DNA from: Actinoplanes sp. TBRC 11911
GTDB lineage: Bacteria; Actinomycetota; Actinomycetes; Mycobacteriales; Micromonosporaceae
Length of the DNA stretch: 64,000 nt
Direction of reading: 5' to 3'
NCBI RefSeq assembly: GCF_012933445.1
Contig: NZ_JABBNC010000003.1
Coordinates: 62,001-126,000, forward strand
A program made the translations under genes and the position numbers. Below are positions 1-7,554 of the stretch, piece by piece (the stretch's first letter is position 1; every line of letters starts with the position of its first letter). The notes beneath the pieces were generated by a model, which worked only from the letters and a program-made list of their open reading frames with translations, did not search any database and was not told the DNA's origin.

Positions 1-222
1 GCGGCCGGGCGAACCGGTGCTGCCGGTCAGTACCCGGCCGGACGGATAGCCGGTGATGTCGCGGAACAGCAGCGCGGGCGGCATCGCGAGGCGATAGCTC
101 AGCTCGGCGATCGCGCCCAGCTCGAGGTCCCAGTGGGCGCCGCGCACCTCGCGCAACTCGCCTCGCGCGTCCACTTCGTCGAGAAAGCTTCGCAGGCTCA
201 GTAACGGTTCGTGATCCGACAC
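1..222 (-). CDS. UbiD-family decarboxylase, N-terminal part (cut by window edge)
   Basis: The reading frame runs leftward off the window, so only the first 74 residues are visible. A GTG start at 222 has a GGGAGG-like ribosome binding site about 6 bases upstream. The translated start (SDHEPLLSLRSFLDEVDARG, then ELREV, later PPALLFRDITGYPSGRVLTG) matches the usual opening of UbiD/4-hydroxybenzoate-type decarboxylases, with the LRxFLDxLxxRGEL motif and the PALLFxxxxGY motif. Members use prenylated FMN to decarboxylate aromatic or unsaturated acids. The catalytic part lies outside the window, so substrate cannot be judged. It is divergent from the binding-protein gene at 296, with about 70 bases between starts. 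Confidence 0.75.
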   Translation of the reverse strand, partial: MSDHEPLLSLRSFLDEVDARGELREVRGAHWDLELGAIAELSYRLAMPPALLFRDITGYPSGRVLTGSTGSPGR

Positions 223-295
223 TCGCACACCTCCCGTCTGGGATTAGCATCGATGAAATTCGATGTCAATCTTTCGTACGGGGAAGGCGGCCGTC

Positions 296-1270
296 ATGGC
301 CCGTTGGTCTCGAGTGCTCGTGGTGGCGGTGGTGGTCGTCGCCGGCGGCTGCTCCTCGTCGGCCCCTTCGTCGTCGTCGGCGCCGGTCGACCACGTCACC
401 TACATGACGGGGTTCGGCGCGGTCGGCCGGGACTCGTTCGTCTGGGTGGCGCGCGAAAAGGGCTGGTTCAAAGAAGCGGGCATCGAGGTCGACATCCAGA
501 AGGGCGCCGGCAACACCCCGAACCTCACGGCGCTCAAGTCGAACCAGGCACAGTTCGCCGCGATGGACTTCTCCGGCGCCGAGATCCTCGCCGCGCAGGG
601 CAAGTTCACCGAGTGGCGGGCGGTCGCCGCGGTGCACCAGCAGACCCTGGTTTCGATCATGACGACGAAGGACACCGGCATCACTACGCCGGTGGCGTTG
701 AAGGGCAAAACCATCGCCACCGCCAGCGGCTCGGTGAGCGAACTGCTGTTTCCCGGGTACGCCAAACTGGCCGGTCTCGACCCGGCGACGGTGAAAATGC
801 AGGGGACGCAGACCACGGCGCTGAACGGGCTGATGGCGAAGGGCCAGGTGGACGCGGTCAGCACGTTCCTGCTGAGCAAGAAGGCCTTGGAGACGGCCAC
901 CAAGAAGGAGGTGGTCGTGATGCCGTACAGCGACTACCTGAAGAACCTCTACGGCAACGTCATCGTCACCCGCTCGGATCTGCTCGCCAAGGATCGCGAC
1001 CTGGTCTCCCGGTTCACCGGGGCGGCGTTGAAGGGCTTGCGGTACACACTGGACCATCCCGACGAGGCCGCGGCGATCCTGCACGCCGCGGAGCCGACCG
1101 CCGCGATTCCCGCCGCGGTGGGCGAGATCACGGCGATGAAGCAGTTCTCGACGCCGGTGGGCCATCTGGACCAGCAGCGGGTGACGGCCGGGATCGCCGA
1201 GCTCGAAGCGGCGGGCCTGATGCCGACCGGCCTGACCCCCGCGCAAGTGGCGGATTTCTCACTGGCGTGA
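296..1270 (+). CDS. ABC transporter substrate-binding lipoprotein, NMT1/SsuA/TauA type
   Basis: A 324-residue protein with a lipoprotein signal peptide: MARWSR, a hydrophobic run, then lipobox VAGGC followed by a Ser-rich linker. The body (AREKGWFKEAGIEVDI near residue 50, then AAMDFSGAEI and a hinge) is typical of the periplasmic-binding family for nitrate, sulfonate or thiamine-pyrimidine precursors. The ATG at 296 is preferred over the in-frame ATG at 263 because a GGGGAAGGCGG site sits just upstream and the signal peptide then starts normally. No permease or ATPase gene is adjacent, so it may share a transporter encoded elsewhere. The divergent UbiD-type gene hints at an aromatic ligand, but this is only inference. 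Confidence 0.85.
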   Translation: MARWSRVLVVAVVVVAGGCSSSAPSSSSAPVDHVTYMTGFGAVGRDSFVWVAREKGWFKEAGIEVDIQKGAGNTPNLTALKSNQAQFAAMDFSGAEILAAQGKFTEWRAVAAVHQQTLVSIMTTKDTGITTPVALKGKTIATASGSVSELLFPGYAKLAGLDPATVKMQGTQTTALNGLMAKGQVDAVSTFLLSKKALETATKKEVVVMPYSDYLKNLYGNVIVTRSDLLAKDRDLVSRFTGAALKGLRYTLDHPDEAAAILHAAEPTAAIPAAVGEITAMKQFSTPVGHLDQQRVTAGIAELEAAGLMPTGLTPAQVADFSLA

Positions 1271-1320
1271 TCCGTCATCTGCCGGATGAGACCAAGACAT
1301 TGATGCCTTAACATGCGTCA

Positions 1321-3264
1321 ATGTCACGAAGGCTTGTCCTGGCCGTCGTCGCGGCACTGGGGGCCACCCTCGCCCTCACCGCCACGCCGGCCCATGCCGG
1401 AAATGTCCCTCACATCCGTGGCACGGAGACCGTGCCCGCCTACTCCTACGCGGATGCCGTCCGCGAAAGCGTCTGGGTGCAGACCAACCTCGACAACGAT
1501 GCCGACGGCGTCCGCGACCGGGTGGCCGTCGACATCGTGCGGCCGCGCGCCGGACACGTTCGCGTGCCGGTGGTGATGGAAGGCTCGCCCTACTACAAGT
1601 GCTGCGGACGCGGCAACGAGAACGAGAAGAAGACGTACGACGCCAACGGCGTGATCGCGTCGCAGCCCCTGTTCTACGACAACTACTTCGTGCCGCGTGG
1701 CTACGCCTTCGTGGCCGCCGACCTGGCCGGCACCAGCCGGTCCACCGGCTGCGAGGACGTCGGCGGGCGCGAGGAGGTGCAGAGCGCCAAGGCGGTGATC
1801 GACTGGCTGAACGGCCGGGCCAAGGCGTTCCACGCGGACGGGTCGCCGGCGGTCGCCACCGGCTGGACCAACGGCAAGGTCGGCATGATCGGCAAGTCGT
1901 GGGACGGGTCGGTCGCCAACGGCGTGGCGGCGACCGGGGTCGAGGGCCTCGAGACGATCGTGCCCATCTCGGCGATCTCCAGCTGGTACGACTACCAGCG
2001 GTACAACGGCATCCTGCGCAGCGAGGACTATCCCGAGTACCTGCACGGGTACGTCAACGGGCGGCCGGCCGAGGCGTGCGCGGACGTGCTCGCCAAGCTG
2101 GACACCGGCAGTGACGACGCGACCGGTGACTACAACGCGTACTGGGCGCAGCGCAACTACCGTCCGTCGGCGCGATCGGTGCACGCCAGCGTGTTCCTCG
2201 TGCACGGCATCAACGACACGAACGTGACCACGACCCAGTTCGGCCAGTGGTGGAACGACCTGCGGGTGCCCAAGAAGATCTGGCTGTCCCAGATGGGCCA
2301 CGTCGACCCGTTCGACATCCGCCGTGACGAGTGGGTGGACACGCTGCACCGCTGGTTCGACCGTTACCTGCAGGGCCTGCACAACGGCATCGACCGCGAG
2401 CCGGCCGCGAGCATCGAGACCGCCCCCGGCACGTGGGAGAACCAGCGCACGTGGCCGGTGCCCGGCGCGCACCCGGTGCGGGTGGCGCTCGGCGACGGCG
2501 ACGGCACGACCGGCACGCTGGGCGGCTCGTCCGGCAGCGGCTCGTCCGACAGCGGCTCGTCCGGCGGCGGCTCGCGCACCTGGCTGGACGTCCCGACGCT
2601 GCGCGAACGCACCGCGGTGGCCACGCCGAACGTGGCGGTGGCGGGCCGGCAGGCGTTCCTGTCCGCGCCGCTGACCGGTGACGTGCGGTTGTCCGGCACG
2701 CCGTCCGCCACGCTGCGCGTCAAGGTGGACAAGCCGACGACGTCGCTGACCGCCCGGCTGGTCGACTACGGCAGCGCGGCGCGGATCAACTACCAGGCGT
2801 CCGGCGAGGGCATCACCAAGCTGACCACCGAGTCGTGCTGGGGCGAGTCCACCGCAGCGGACAACGCCTGCTATTTCGACACCGCCGAGAACGTGGTCAC
2901 CGCGAACCAGGCGATCCTGACGAGGGGCTGGCAGGACGCGGCCCATCACGTGTCGCTGCGGTTCACCACCCCGTTGAAGCCGGACCGCTGGTACTCGATC
3001 ACCGTCCCCATGCAGCCGACCGACCAGATCGTCAAGGCCGGCCACACCCTGGGCCTGATCCTGCAGCAGACCGACAACGACTACACCTCGCCCACCCCGA
3101 CCGGCGCCACGGTGACGCTGGACCTGCGGGGGAGCTCGCTGTCGTTGCCGCTGGTCGGCAAGTCCGGCCTGCCCAAGCCGTCCGCGGTCCCGGCCACGGT
3201 GCAGGCGCCCGCTCCGGCCGAGAAACTGGCCCCCGCCCAGCCGTTCCGCCCGATCGTCCCGTAA
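1321..3264 (+). CDS. secreted CocE/NonD-family hydrolase (X-Pro dipeptidyl-peptidase-like)
   Basis: A 647-residue alpha/beta hydrolase with a Sec signal peptide (residues 1-26, cut after AHA). The S15 catalytic domain carries the nucleophile in GKSWDG (Ser193), an Asp in HGINDTNV (about 299) and a His in QMGHVDP (327). The C-terminal half is the jelly-roll domain of X-Pro dipeptidyl-peptidases (SAPLTGDVRLSGTPSATL onward). Substrates in this family are X-Pro peptides or esters. A Gly/Ser-rich stretch (about 401-418, GSSGSGSSDSGSSGGGS) built from a short DNA repeat sits at the domain boundary and looks like an expanded linker. The ATG lies at the end of a spacer with no obvious ribosome binding site, so a leaderless start is possible. 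Confidence 0.88.
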   Translation: MSRRLVLAVVAALGATLALTATPAHAGNVPHIRGTETVPAYSYADAVRESVWVQTNLDNDADGVRDRVAVDIVRPRAGHVRVPVVMEGSPYYKCCGRGNENEKKTYDANGVIASQPLFYDNYFVPRGYAFVAADLAGTSRSTGCEDVGGREEVQSAKAVIDWLNGRAKAFHADGSPAVATGWTNGKVGMIGKSWDGSVANGVAATGVEGLETIVPISAISSWYDYQRYNGILRSEDYPEYLHGYVNGRPAEACADVLAKLDTGSDDATGDYNAYWAQRNYRPSARSVHASVFLVHGINDTNVTTTQFGQWWNDLRVPKKIWLSQMGHVDPFDIRRDEWVDTLHRWFDRYLQGLHNGIDREPAASIETAPGTWENQRTWPVPGAHPVRVALGDGDGTTGTLGGSSGSGSSDSGSSGGGSRTWLDVPTLRERTAVATPNVAVAGRQAFLSAPLTGDVRLSGTPSATLRVKVDKPTTSLTARLVDYGSAARINYQASGEGITKLTTESCWGESTAADNACYFDTAENVVTANQAILTRGWQDAAHHVSLRFTTPLKPDRWYSITVPMQPTDQIVKAGHTLGLILQQTDNDYTSPTPTGATVTLDLRGSSLSLPLVGKSGLPKPSAVPATVQAPAPAEKLAPAQPFRPIVP

Positions 3265-3283
3265 CACTCCGCAAGGCTGAGCT

Positions 3284-3313
3284 GCCTACCGCGCGCACGG
3301 CCGCGCGGTAGGC
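3284..3313. terminator. perfect 12-bp stem-loop after CocE gene
   Basis: GCCTACCGCGCG at 3284-3295 pairs perfectly with CGCGCGGTAGGC at 3302-3313 around a 6-base loop, 20 bases after the CocE stop. There is no U-tract, as is usual for actinobacterial hairpin terminators. The rest of 3314-3475 shows no gene. Confidence 0.65.
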
Positions 3314-3475
3314 GGCGAGCCCACGCCGCGCGGCGAGTCGCGCGCGACCGTGCTCTCTTGGCGCCTCCCGTCTTCTGATCCAGCTCCTCGGGCTGCTGTT
3401 GATGCCGTTCGCGCCGAGCAAACCGCCGTCGCACGGATGCCAGCCGAACTCGCGCCCATCGCGGCAACCCGCAGG

Positions 3476-3574
3476 TCACCGACGCCGTTCATCGAAAACG
3501 ACCCGACCGATGTGCGCGATCGCCGCGCAGCCCACCGCAAACCACAGCGCGGTCGGCATCATGACCGAGTTCAC
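3476..3574 (-). CDS. possible 32-residue single-pass membrane peptide
   Basis: A short frame starting GTG at 3574 (in-frame ATGs at 3562 and 3559) encodes VNSVMMPTALWFAVGCAAIA, then HIGRVVFDERRR. This is a clean transmembrane helix followed by a positively charged tail, unlike the surrounding low-complexity translations. Its GTG overlaps, as GTGA, the TGA that ends the frame open at 3571-3903, the arrangement of translationally coupled genes. I do not recognise a named family. It could instead be the C-terminal part of the upstream product if a frameshift separates them. No homology search was possible. Confidence 0.4.
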   Translation of the reverse strand: MNSVMMPTALWFAVGCAAIAHIGRVVFDERRR

Positions 3575-4703
3575 GCCCTGTCCGGAGGCGCGCGGGACTT
3601 CGAAGCCGTATCCACGCGACCGGCCCAGTCCCCGTCCACCGTGGCGGGCTCACCGCCGTGCTCTGGACTGGCCTCATCGTTGTGCCCTGGTCCGGCCACG
3701 CGACGACTGCGATAGCCGAGTCGCCGACTCTCGGCCGAGCCAGCCAGATCGCTGCTCGCAATACTCGACGCGGCGGGCAGGTCGACTTCGGAGCGATCCG
3801 CGCGGCGTCTCGCCCCGTTCGGCCGCCGGCCCGCGGCGAGGCGCGACCGGTGGGCTTGGCTGTCATGCGACTGCGGCGAGAGACGGGGGCTGGCCGCGGC
3901 CACCGCTGGTGCGCTGCTCGCGGCCGACTCCTGATCGTGGCGCGGCGGTTGGGCACCTCGGCGGTGCGGCAGCGTGTGGGGTGTGCGCTCGCGGCCTCGG
4001 GCACGGCCACCTCGGGCACGGCCACCTCGGACGCGGCCACCTCAGCCTCGACCGACTTAGGCGCGGCCACCTCAGCCTCGACCGACTTGGGCGCGGCCAC
4101 CTCAGCCTCGACCGACTTGGGCGCGGCCACCTCAGCCTCGACCGACTTGGGCGCGGCCACCTCGACCTCGACCAACTTGGGCGCGGCCACCTCGACCTCG
4201 ACCGACTTAGGCACGACCACCTCGACCTCGACCGACTTAGGCACGACCAGCTCGGCCTCGACAGCACGAAGCTCACGGTTGGCGGGGACGGCCTGTTCGA
4301 CCGACTTGGGCTCGACCGACCTGTAGTCGGCGGACGTCTGCCCGAAAGGCTTCTGCTCGGCTGGCCTGCCGTTGGGCTGCGACGCTTGGGGTTGGGGGCG
4401 TGGGCTTAGAACTTCTGCCAGGTTCGTCGCGCGTGAGACTCTGGCCGCGTCGGGAGGTCGGGTCTGGGTGGACGGTCGCGCTGGGCCTGTGCGGCGCGGC
4501 TCGTCGTTCTCGGAACGCCCTGGGTCTCGGGAACTATCGCGGATGCGGCGAAGCTTTCGGGCGTGCCGCTGTTGCAAACCCCAGATGCGATGGCGCTCAT
4601 GATCGCGACGGAATTTCTCGCTCTCGGCAGAATAATTGCGCGACAGTGTCCGGTCGCGCATTACCGCCAATTCTGCTCTGGTGAAAAGACTTAGCTGTCG
4701 CAC
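3489..4703 (-). CDS. hypothetical protein with conserved-looking basic N-terminus and 10-residue repeats; 3' frame uncertain
   Basis: The first 60 or so residues (SLFTRAELAVMRDRTLSRNY, then FRRDHERHRIWGLQQRHARK) look like a genuine small basic domain and come from locally AT-richer DNA. A GTG at 4703 is the likely start, without a clear ribosome binding site; the frame is open to 4799. A Pro/Gln-rich stretch follows, then about eight copies of a decapeptide (PKSVEAEVAA and variants). After the repeats the open frame becomes Arg/Pro-rich and less protein-like, whereas the +2 frame, which ends at 3571, reads more naturally and ends in a GTGA overlap with the small membrane ORF. A frameshift near 4000 is therefore possible. 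Function unknown. Confidence 0.45.
   Translation of the reverse strand: MRQLSLFTRAELAVMRDRTLSRNYSAESEKFRRDHERHRIWGLQQRHARKLRRIRDSSRDPGRSENDEPRRTGPARPSTQTRPPDAARVSRATNLAEVLSPRPQPQASQPNGRPAEQKPFGQTSADYRSVEPKSVEQAVPANRELRAVEAELVVPKSVEVEVVVPKSVEVEVAAPKLVEVEVAAPKSVEAEVAAPKSVEAEVAAPKSVEAEVAAPKSVEAEVAASEVAVPEVAVPEAASAHPTRCRTAEVPNRRATIRSRPRAAHQRWPRPAPVSRRSRMTAKPTGRASPRAGGRTGRDAARIAPKSTCPPRRVLRAAIWLARPRVGDSAIAVVAWPDQGTTMRPVQSTAVSPPRWTGTGPVAWIRLRSPARLRTGRELGHDADRAVVCGGLRGDRAHRSGRFR
4005..4260. repeat. 30-bp tandem repeat (about 7.7 copies) plus 15-bp units
   Basis: From 4031 a 30-bp unit (begins GCGCGGCCACCTCAGCCTCG) repeats at 4031, 4061, 4091, 4121, 4151, 4181, 4211 and 4241 with few changes. Just before it, a 15-bp unit GGCACGGCCACCTCG repeats. 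Both lengths are multiples of three, so copy-number change would keep the minus-strand frame encoding PKSVEAEVAA-like decapeptides. Confidence 0.9.
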
Positions 4704-4776
4704 AATGAAAAGTGTGTCACGCGAGGTCTCGTGATCGCCAGTCGGCCGGTGATTTATCAAGCCTGAATAGAACAAT

Positions 4777-4815
4777 ATGCCGTTCGGCTTAAACGGCATC
4801 GGACGTTCGGCTTAA
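4777..4815. repeat. hairpin and direct repeat GTTCGGCTTAAA
   Basis: ATGCCGTT at 4777-4784 pairs with AACGGCAT at 4792-4799 around a 7-base loop. The loop-side sequence GTTCGGCTTAAA recurs about 21 bases downstream. It lies in the region upstream of the repeat-protein gene and could be a regulatory or terminator structure; role unknown. Confidence 0.5.
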
Positions 4816-4900
4816 AACGCCGAGGTCGTATTCCGGGAGCCACGTCGGGGTCGCAGCCGAGCGCCGGCGGCGCGCCCGCGACGGGGACGGACGGACGACC

Positions 4901-4950
4901 GACGGACGGACGGACGGACGGACGGACGGACGGACGGACGGACGGACGGA
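4901..4950. repeat. (GACG)12.5 tetranucleotide microsatellite
   Basis: Fifty uninterrupted bases of GACG/GGAC repeat, preceded by imperfect units from about 4881. Long perfect tetranucleotide runs are uncommon in bacterial chromosomes. No convincing gene covers it; the minus-strand translation is only SVRP repeats. Confidence 0.95.
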
Positions 4951-4982
4951 GCAAAAGACTCGAAAACGGACGAAAACCGGAC

Positions 4983-5312
4983 GGATGCAGGCAGGCAGGA
5001 CGGGCGGAGGTGGGAGGGAAATGTGAAGGGAGGGAAGCCTCGGTCACGGCGCGGCCATGTGCGGACCGAAAGAGTGAAGGGAGGAAAGGAAGGGTGAAGG
5101 GAAGGAATGACGGAGGAAAGGACGGCCGGAGGAAGGAGACCGCGGAAAGAGACCACGGAAGGAAAGAGCGAGGAAAGGACGGGCGGAGGACGAAACGAAG
5201 AGGAAACGACGCGCGGGAGGAAACGAAGAGGAAACGACGGGCAGAGCGAGGAAAGGAATGAGGCAGGGAGGGAGGAAAGGAGGGGAGGAAAGGACGGAGG
5301 GAGGCGCCGGCT
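4983..5312. other. polypurine (GGAAGG-type) tract without a gene
   Basis: Over about 330 bases the plus strand is overwhelmingly purine, built from GGAAAGGA, GGAGGAAA and GGAAGG words. Both strands give long open frames here only because of composition (Lys/Glu/Arg/Gly on plus, Ser/Pro/Phe/Leu on minus). I see no coding signal. Such tracts can form triplex structures; that is general knowledge, not shown here. Confidence 0.8.
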
Positions 5313-5391
5313 GACTACGGACGTCCACCATGCGGAGATTTGGGGATCGTCTTGCCTGGACGCCGCTGGCCGTCTGCGGTAATGCGGAGGC

Positions 5392-6375
5392 ATGCAGCAG
5401 ATCAGCCTCGCGCCGGTCGACGGCGTGCATATCACGATCCTGATGGACAACGCGGCGGACTGGTTGCTCTCCGACGAGGAGGGCCTGGTCCGCCGCTGGG
5501 GCATCGACGGCACCGCCGGGCCCCTGCCGGTGATCCCGGCCGAGCTGGCGGTCGACAAGCACAGCTTCGACTTCCTCCGGGCCGAGCACGGCTTCTCCGC
5601 GATGATCGAGGTGGTCACCGGCAGCGGGACCCGGCGGGTGCTGTTCGACACCGGTGTCACCCCGGACGGCATGGTCGGCAACCTCGACCGGCTCGGCATC
5701 GCACCGGACTCGTTCGAGGCGCTCGTGTTCAGCCACGGGCACTTCGATCACGTGATGGGCCTGCACGGGTTGACCCGCCGGCTGGGCCGCACCAACCTGC
5801 CGATGCTGCTGCACCCGGATTTCTGGCTGCAGCGCCGCATCGTCGGGCCGGACCGCACCTTCGAGATGCCGCAGCCCAGCCGGGCGGCCATCGAGGGGGC
5901 CGGCTTCACGATCGTCGAGGACGAGCAACCCTCCTTCCTGCTGGACGGGATGCTGCTGGTCACCGGCGAGGTGGACCGGACCACCCCGTTCGAGAAGGGC
6001 ATGCCGCCGGAGCATCAGGCCTTGCGGGACGGCCGGTGGCAACCCGATCCGCTGGTGCACGACGATCAGGCGGTGGTGCTGCACATCCGCGACAAGGGCC
6101 TGGTCGTGCTCACCGGCTGCGGGCACGCCGGGATCGTCAACATCGTCCGGTACGCGAAGCGGCTCACCGGCGTCGACCACGTGCACGCCGTGCTCGGCGG
6201 TTTTCACCTGCGTGGCGGTGACGTCGTGCCGGCGACGGTGGCCGCCCTGGCGTACGAGCAACCGGATTTTGTGGTCCCGGCGCACTGCACGTCGTGGCTC
6301 GCTCACCAGGCACTCGCAAAAGGGCTGCCGGACAGCTACCGGCCCAACGCGGTCGGCAGCCGTTACGAACTCTGA
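5392..6375 (+). CDS. MBL-fold metallo-hydrolase
   Basis: A 327-residue cytoplasmic metallo-beta-lactamase-fold protein. The metal motif SHGHFDH places ligands at His115, His117, Asp119 and His120, with further ligands expected in LTGCGHAGIVN (about residue 245) and the C-terminal VVPAHCTSW. The TGCGHAGI and VLGGFHL motifs resemble the subgroup annotated as dihydropterin-ribofuranosylaminobenzene phosphate synthase-like hydrolases, but substrate is not predictable. GGAGG precedes the ATG by only one base, so a downstream start near 5419 or leaderless initiation is possible. It converges with, and overlaps by 13 bases, the decarboxylase gene. Confidence 0.87.
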   Translation: MQQISLAPVDGVHITILMDNAADWLLSDEEGLVRRWGIDGTAGPLPVIPAELAVDKHSFDFLRAEHGFSAMIEVVTGSGTRRVLFDTGVTPDGMVGNLDRLGIAPDSFEALVFSHGHFDHVMGLHGLTRRLGRTNLPMLLHPDFWLQRRIVGPDRTFEMPQPSRAAIEGAGFTIVEDEQPSFLLDGMLLVTGEVDRTTPFEKGMPPEHQALRDGRWQPDPLVHDDQAVVLHIRDKGLVVLTGCGHAGIVNIVRYAKRLTGVDHVHAVLGGFHLRGGDVVPATVAALAYEQPDFVVPAHCTSWLAHQALAKGLPDSYRPNAVGSRYEL

Positions 6376-7499
6376 GCGATCACCGCGAGCGGCGGCAACC
6401 CGTTGAAACCCACCGAGGAGTAGGTCGCGGTGTACGCCCCGGTGCCGACGATCCGCACCACGTCGCCGGCGCGCAGATCCAGCGGCAGTTCGTACGCCGT
6501 GTGCTGGTAGAGGATGTCGACGCTGTCGCAGGTCGGCCCGGCCAGGATCACCGGCCCGGCGGGTCCGCCGTCGCGCGCGGTCACCAGCCGGTACTGGATC
6601 GCCTCGTCCTCGGTCTCGGCCAGCCCGCCGAACCGGCCGACGTCGAGGAACACCCAGCGCTGTTCGTCTCCGTAGGACTTGCGCGACACGAGCACGACCT
6701 CGGTGTGCAGCACCCCGGCCGGCGCCGCCACATAGCGCCCCGGCTCGATCATCAGCTCCGGGCGATCCTCACCGAAGTGCCTGCTCACGGCCGTTTCAAT
6801 GCTGCTTGCGTACGCCTCGATCGGCGCCACCGCCGTGCGATAGTCCACCGGGAAGCCGCCGCCCGCGTTGAGGATCCGCGGCCGGATCCCGTCCGCGCGC
6901 AGTTCGTCGAAAAGCGCTGCCGCGGTCGCGATGCTGGGCTCCCAGCGCCGCGGGTCGAGCTGCTGCGAGCCGACGTGGAACGACACCCCGGCCGGGTCGA
7001 GCCCGAGCCCGGCCGCGCGGCGCATGAGATCGGCGGCCATCTCGGGCACGCACCCGAACTTGCGGCTCAGCGGCCACCGTGCGCCCATGCTGGACGCGAG
7101 CAGCCGGCACAAAACCTCGGAACCGGGGGCGTACGTGGCGATCTTGTCCAGCTCTTCGGCGCTGTCGAACGCGAACATGCGCACCCCACGGGCGTACGCA
7201 TAAGCGATGTCCTCGGCTTTTTTGATCGTGGAACCGTAGGATAGGCGCGCGGGATCCGCCCCCGCCGCACGGCAGAGGTCGATCTCCGGGCGGCTCGCCA
7301 CGTCGAACAGGCAGCCGGCGCCGGCCAGCTCGCGCAGCAGCGCCGGTTCCGGATTGGCCTTCACCGCGTAGTGCACGTGGGCACCGGCGAAGGCCCCGGC
7401 GATCCGGCGATACTGCGCGACGGCCGTCGCGACATCGATGATCAGACATGGCGTCGGGGCGGTGACCTCGGGGGCGGTCACTGCGGCGGTCGCTGTCAT
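6363..7499 (-). CDS. fold type III PLP-dependent amino-acid decarboxylase (ornithine/lysine type)
   Basis: A 378-residue alanine-racemase-fold decarboxylase. Lys47 in HYAVKANP would form the PLP aldimine. Other family signatures are FHVGSQ, NAGGGFPV for phosphate binding, EPGRY, the GPTCDSVD loop that supplies Cys and Asp from the partner subunit, and the C-terminal GAYTATYSSVGFNG. These fit ornithine/lysine decarboxylases rather than diaminopimelate decarboxylase, so putrescine or cadaverine is the likely product; specificity is inference. A GGAGG site lies 9 bases before the ATG. Confidence 0.88.
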   Translation of the reverse strand: MTATAAVTAPEVTAPTPCLIIDVATAVAQYRRIAGAFAGAHVHYAVKANPEPALLRELAGAGCLFDVASRPEIDLCRAAGADPARLSYGSTIKKAEDIAYAYARGVRMFAFDSAEELDKIATYAPGSEVLCRLLASSMGARWPLSRKFGCVPEMAADLMRRAAGLGLDPAGVSFHVGSQQLDPRRWEPSIATAAALFDELRADGIRPRILNAGGGFPVDYRTAVAPIEAYASSIETAVSRHFGEDRPELMIEPGRYVAAPAGVLHTEVVLVSRKSYGDEQRWVFLDVGRFGGLAETEDEAIQYRLVTARDGGPAGPVILAGPTCDSVDILYQHTAYELPLDLRAGDVVRIVGTGAYTATYSSVGFNGLPPLAVIAQSS

Positions 7500-7554
7500 G
7501 CTCGCTGTCCTCCGTGTCGGGGGGCGTGCGCGGGCACTTAGCGTATGACGTCAA

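Noticed and set aside
1324..3267. 647-residue frame antisense to the CocE gene
   Set aside because: Same-length mirror frame in high-GC DNA, Arg/Gly/Val/His-rich with no motif.
5044..6306. Long minus-strand frame opposite the MBL gene and polypurine tract
   Set aside because: Its C-terminal part is pure Ser/Pro/Phe low complexity from the polypurine DNA and the rest is antisense to a clear MBL-fold gene.
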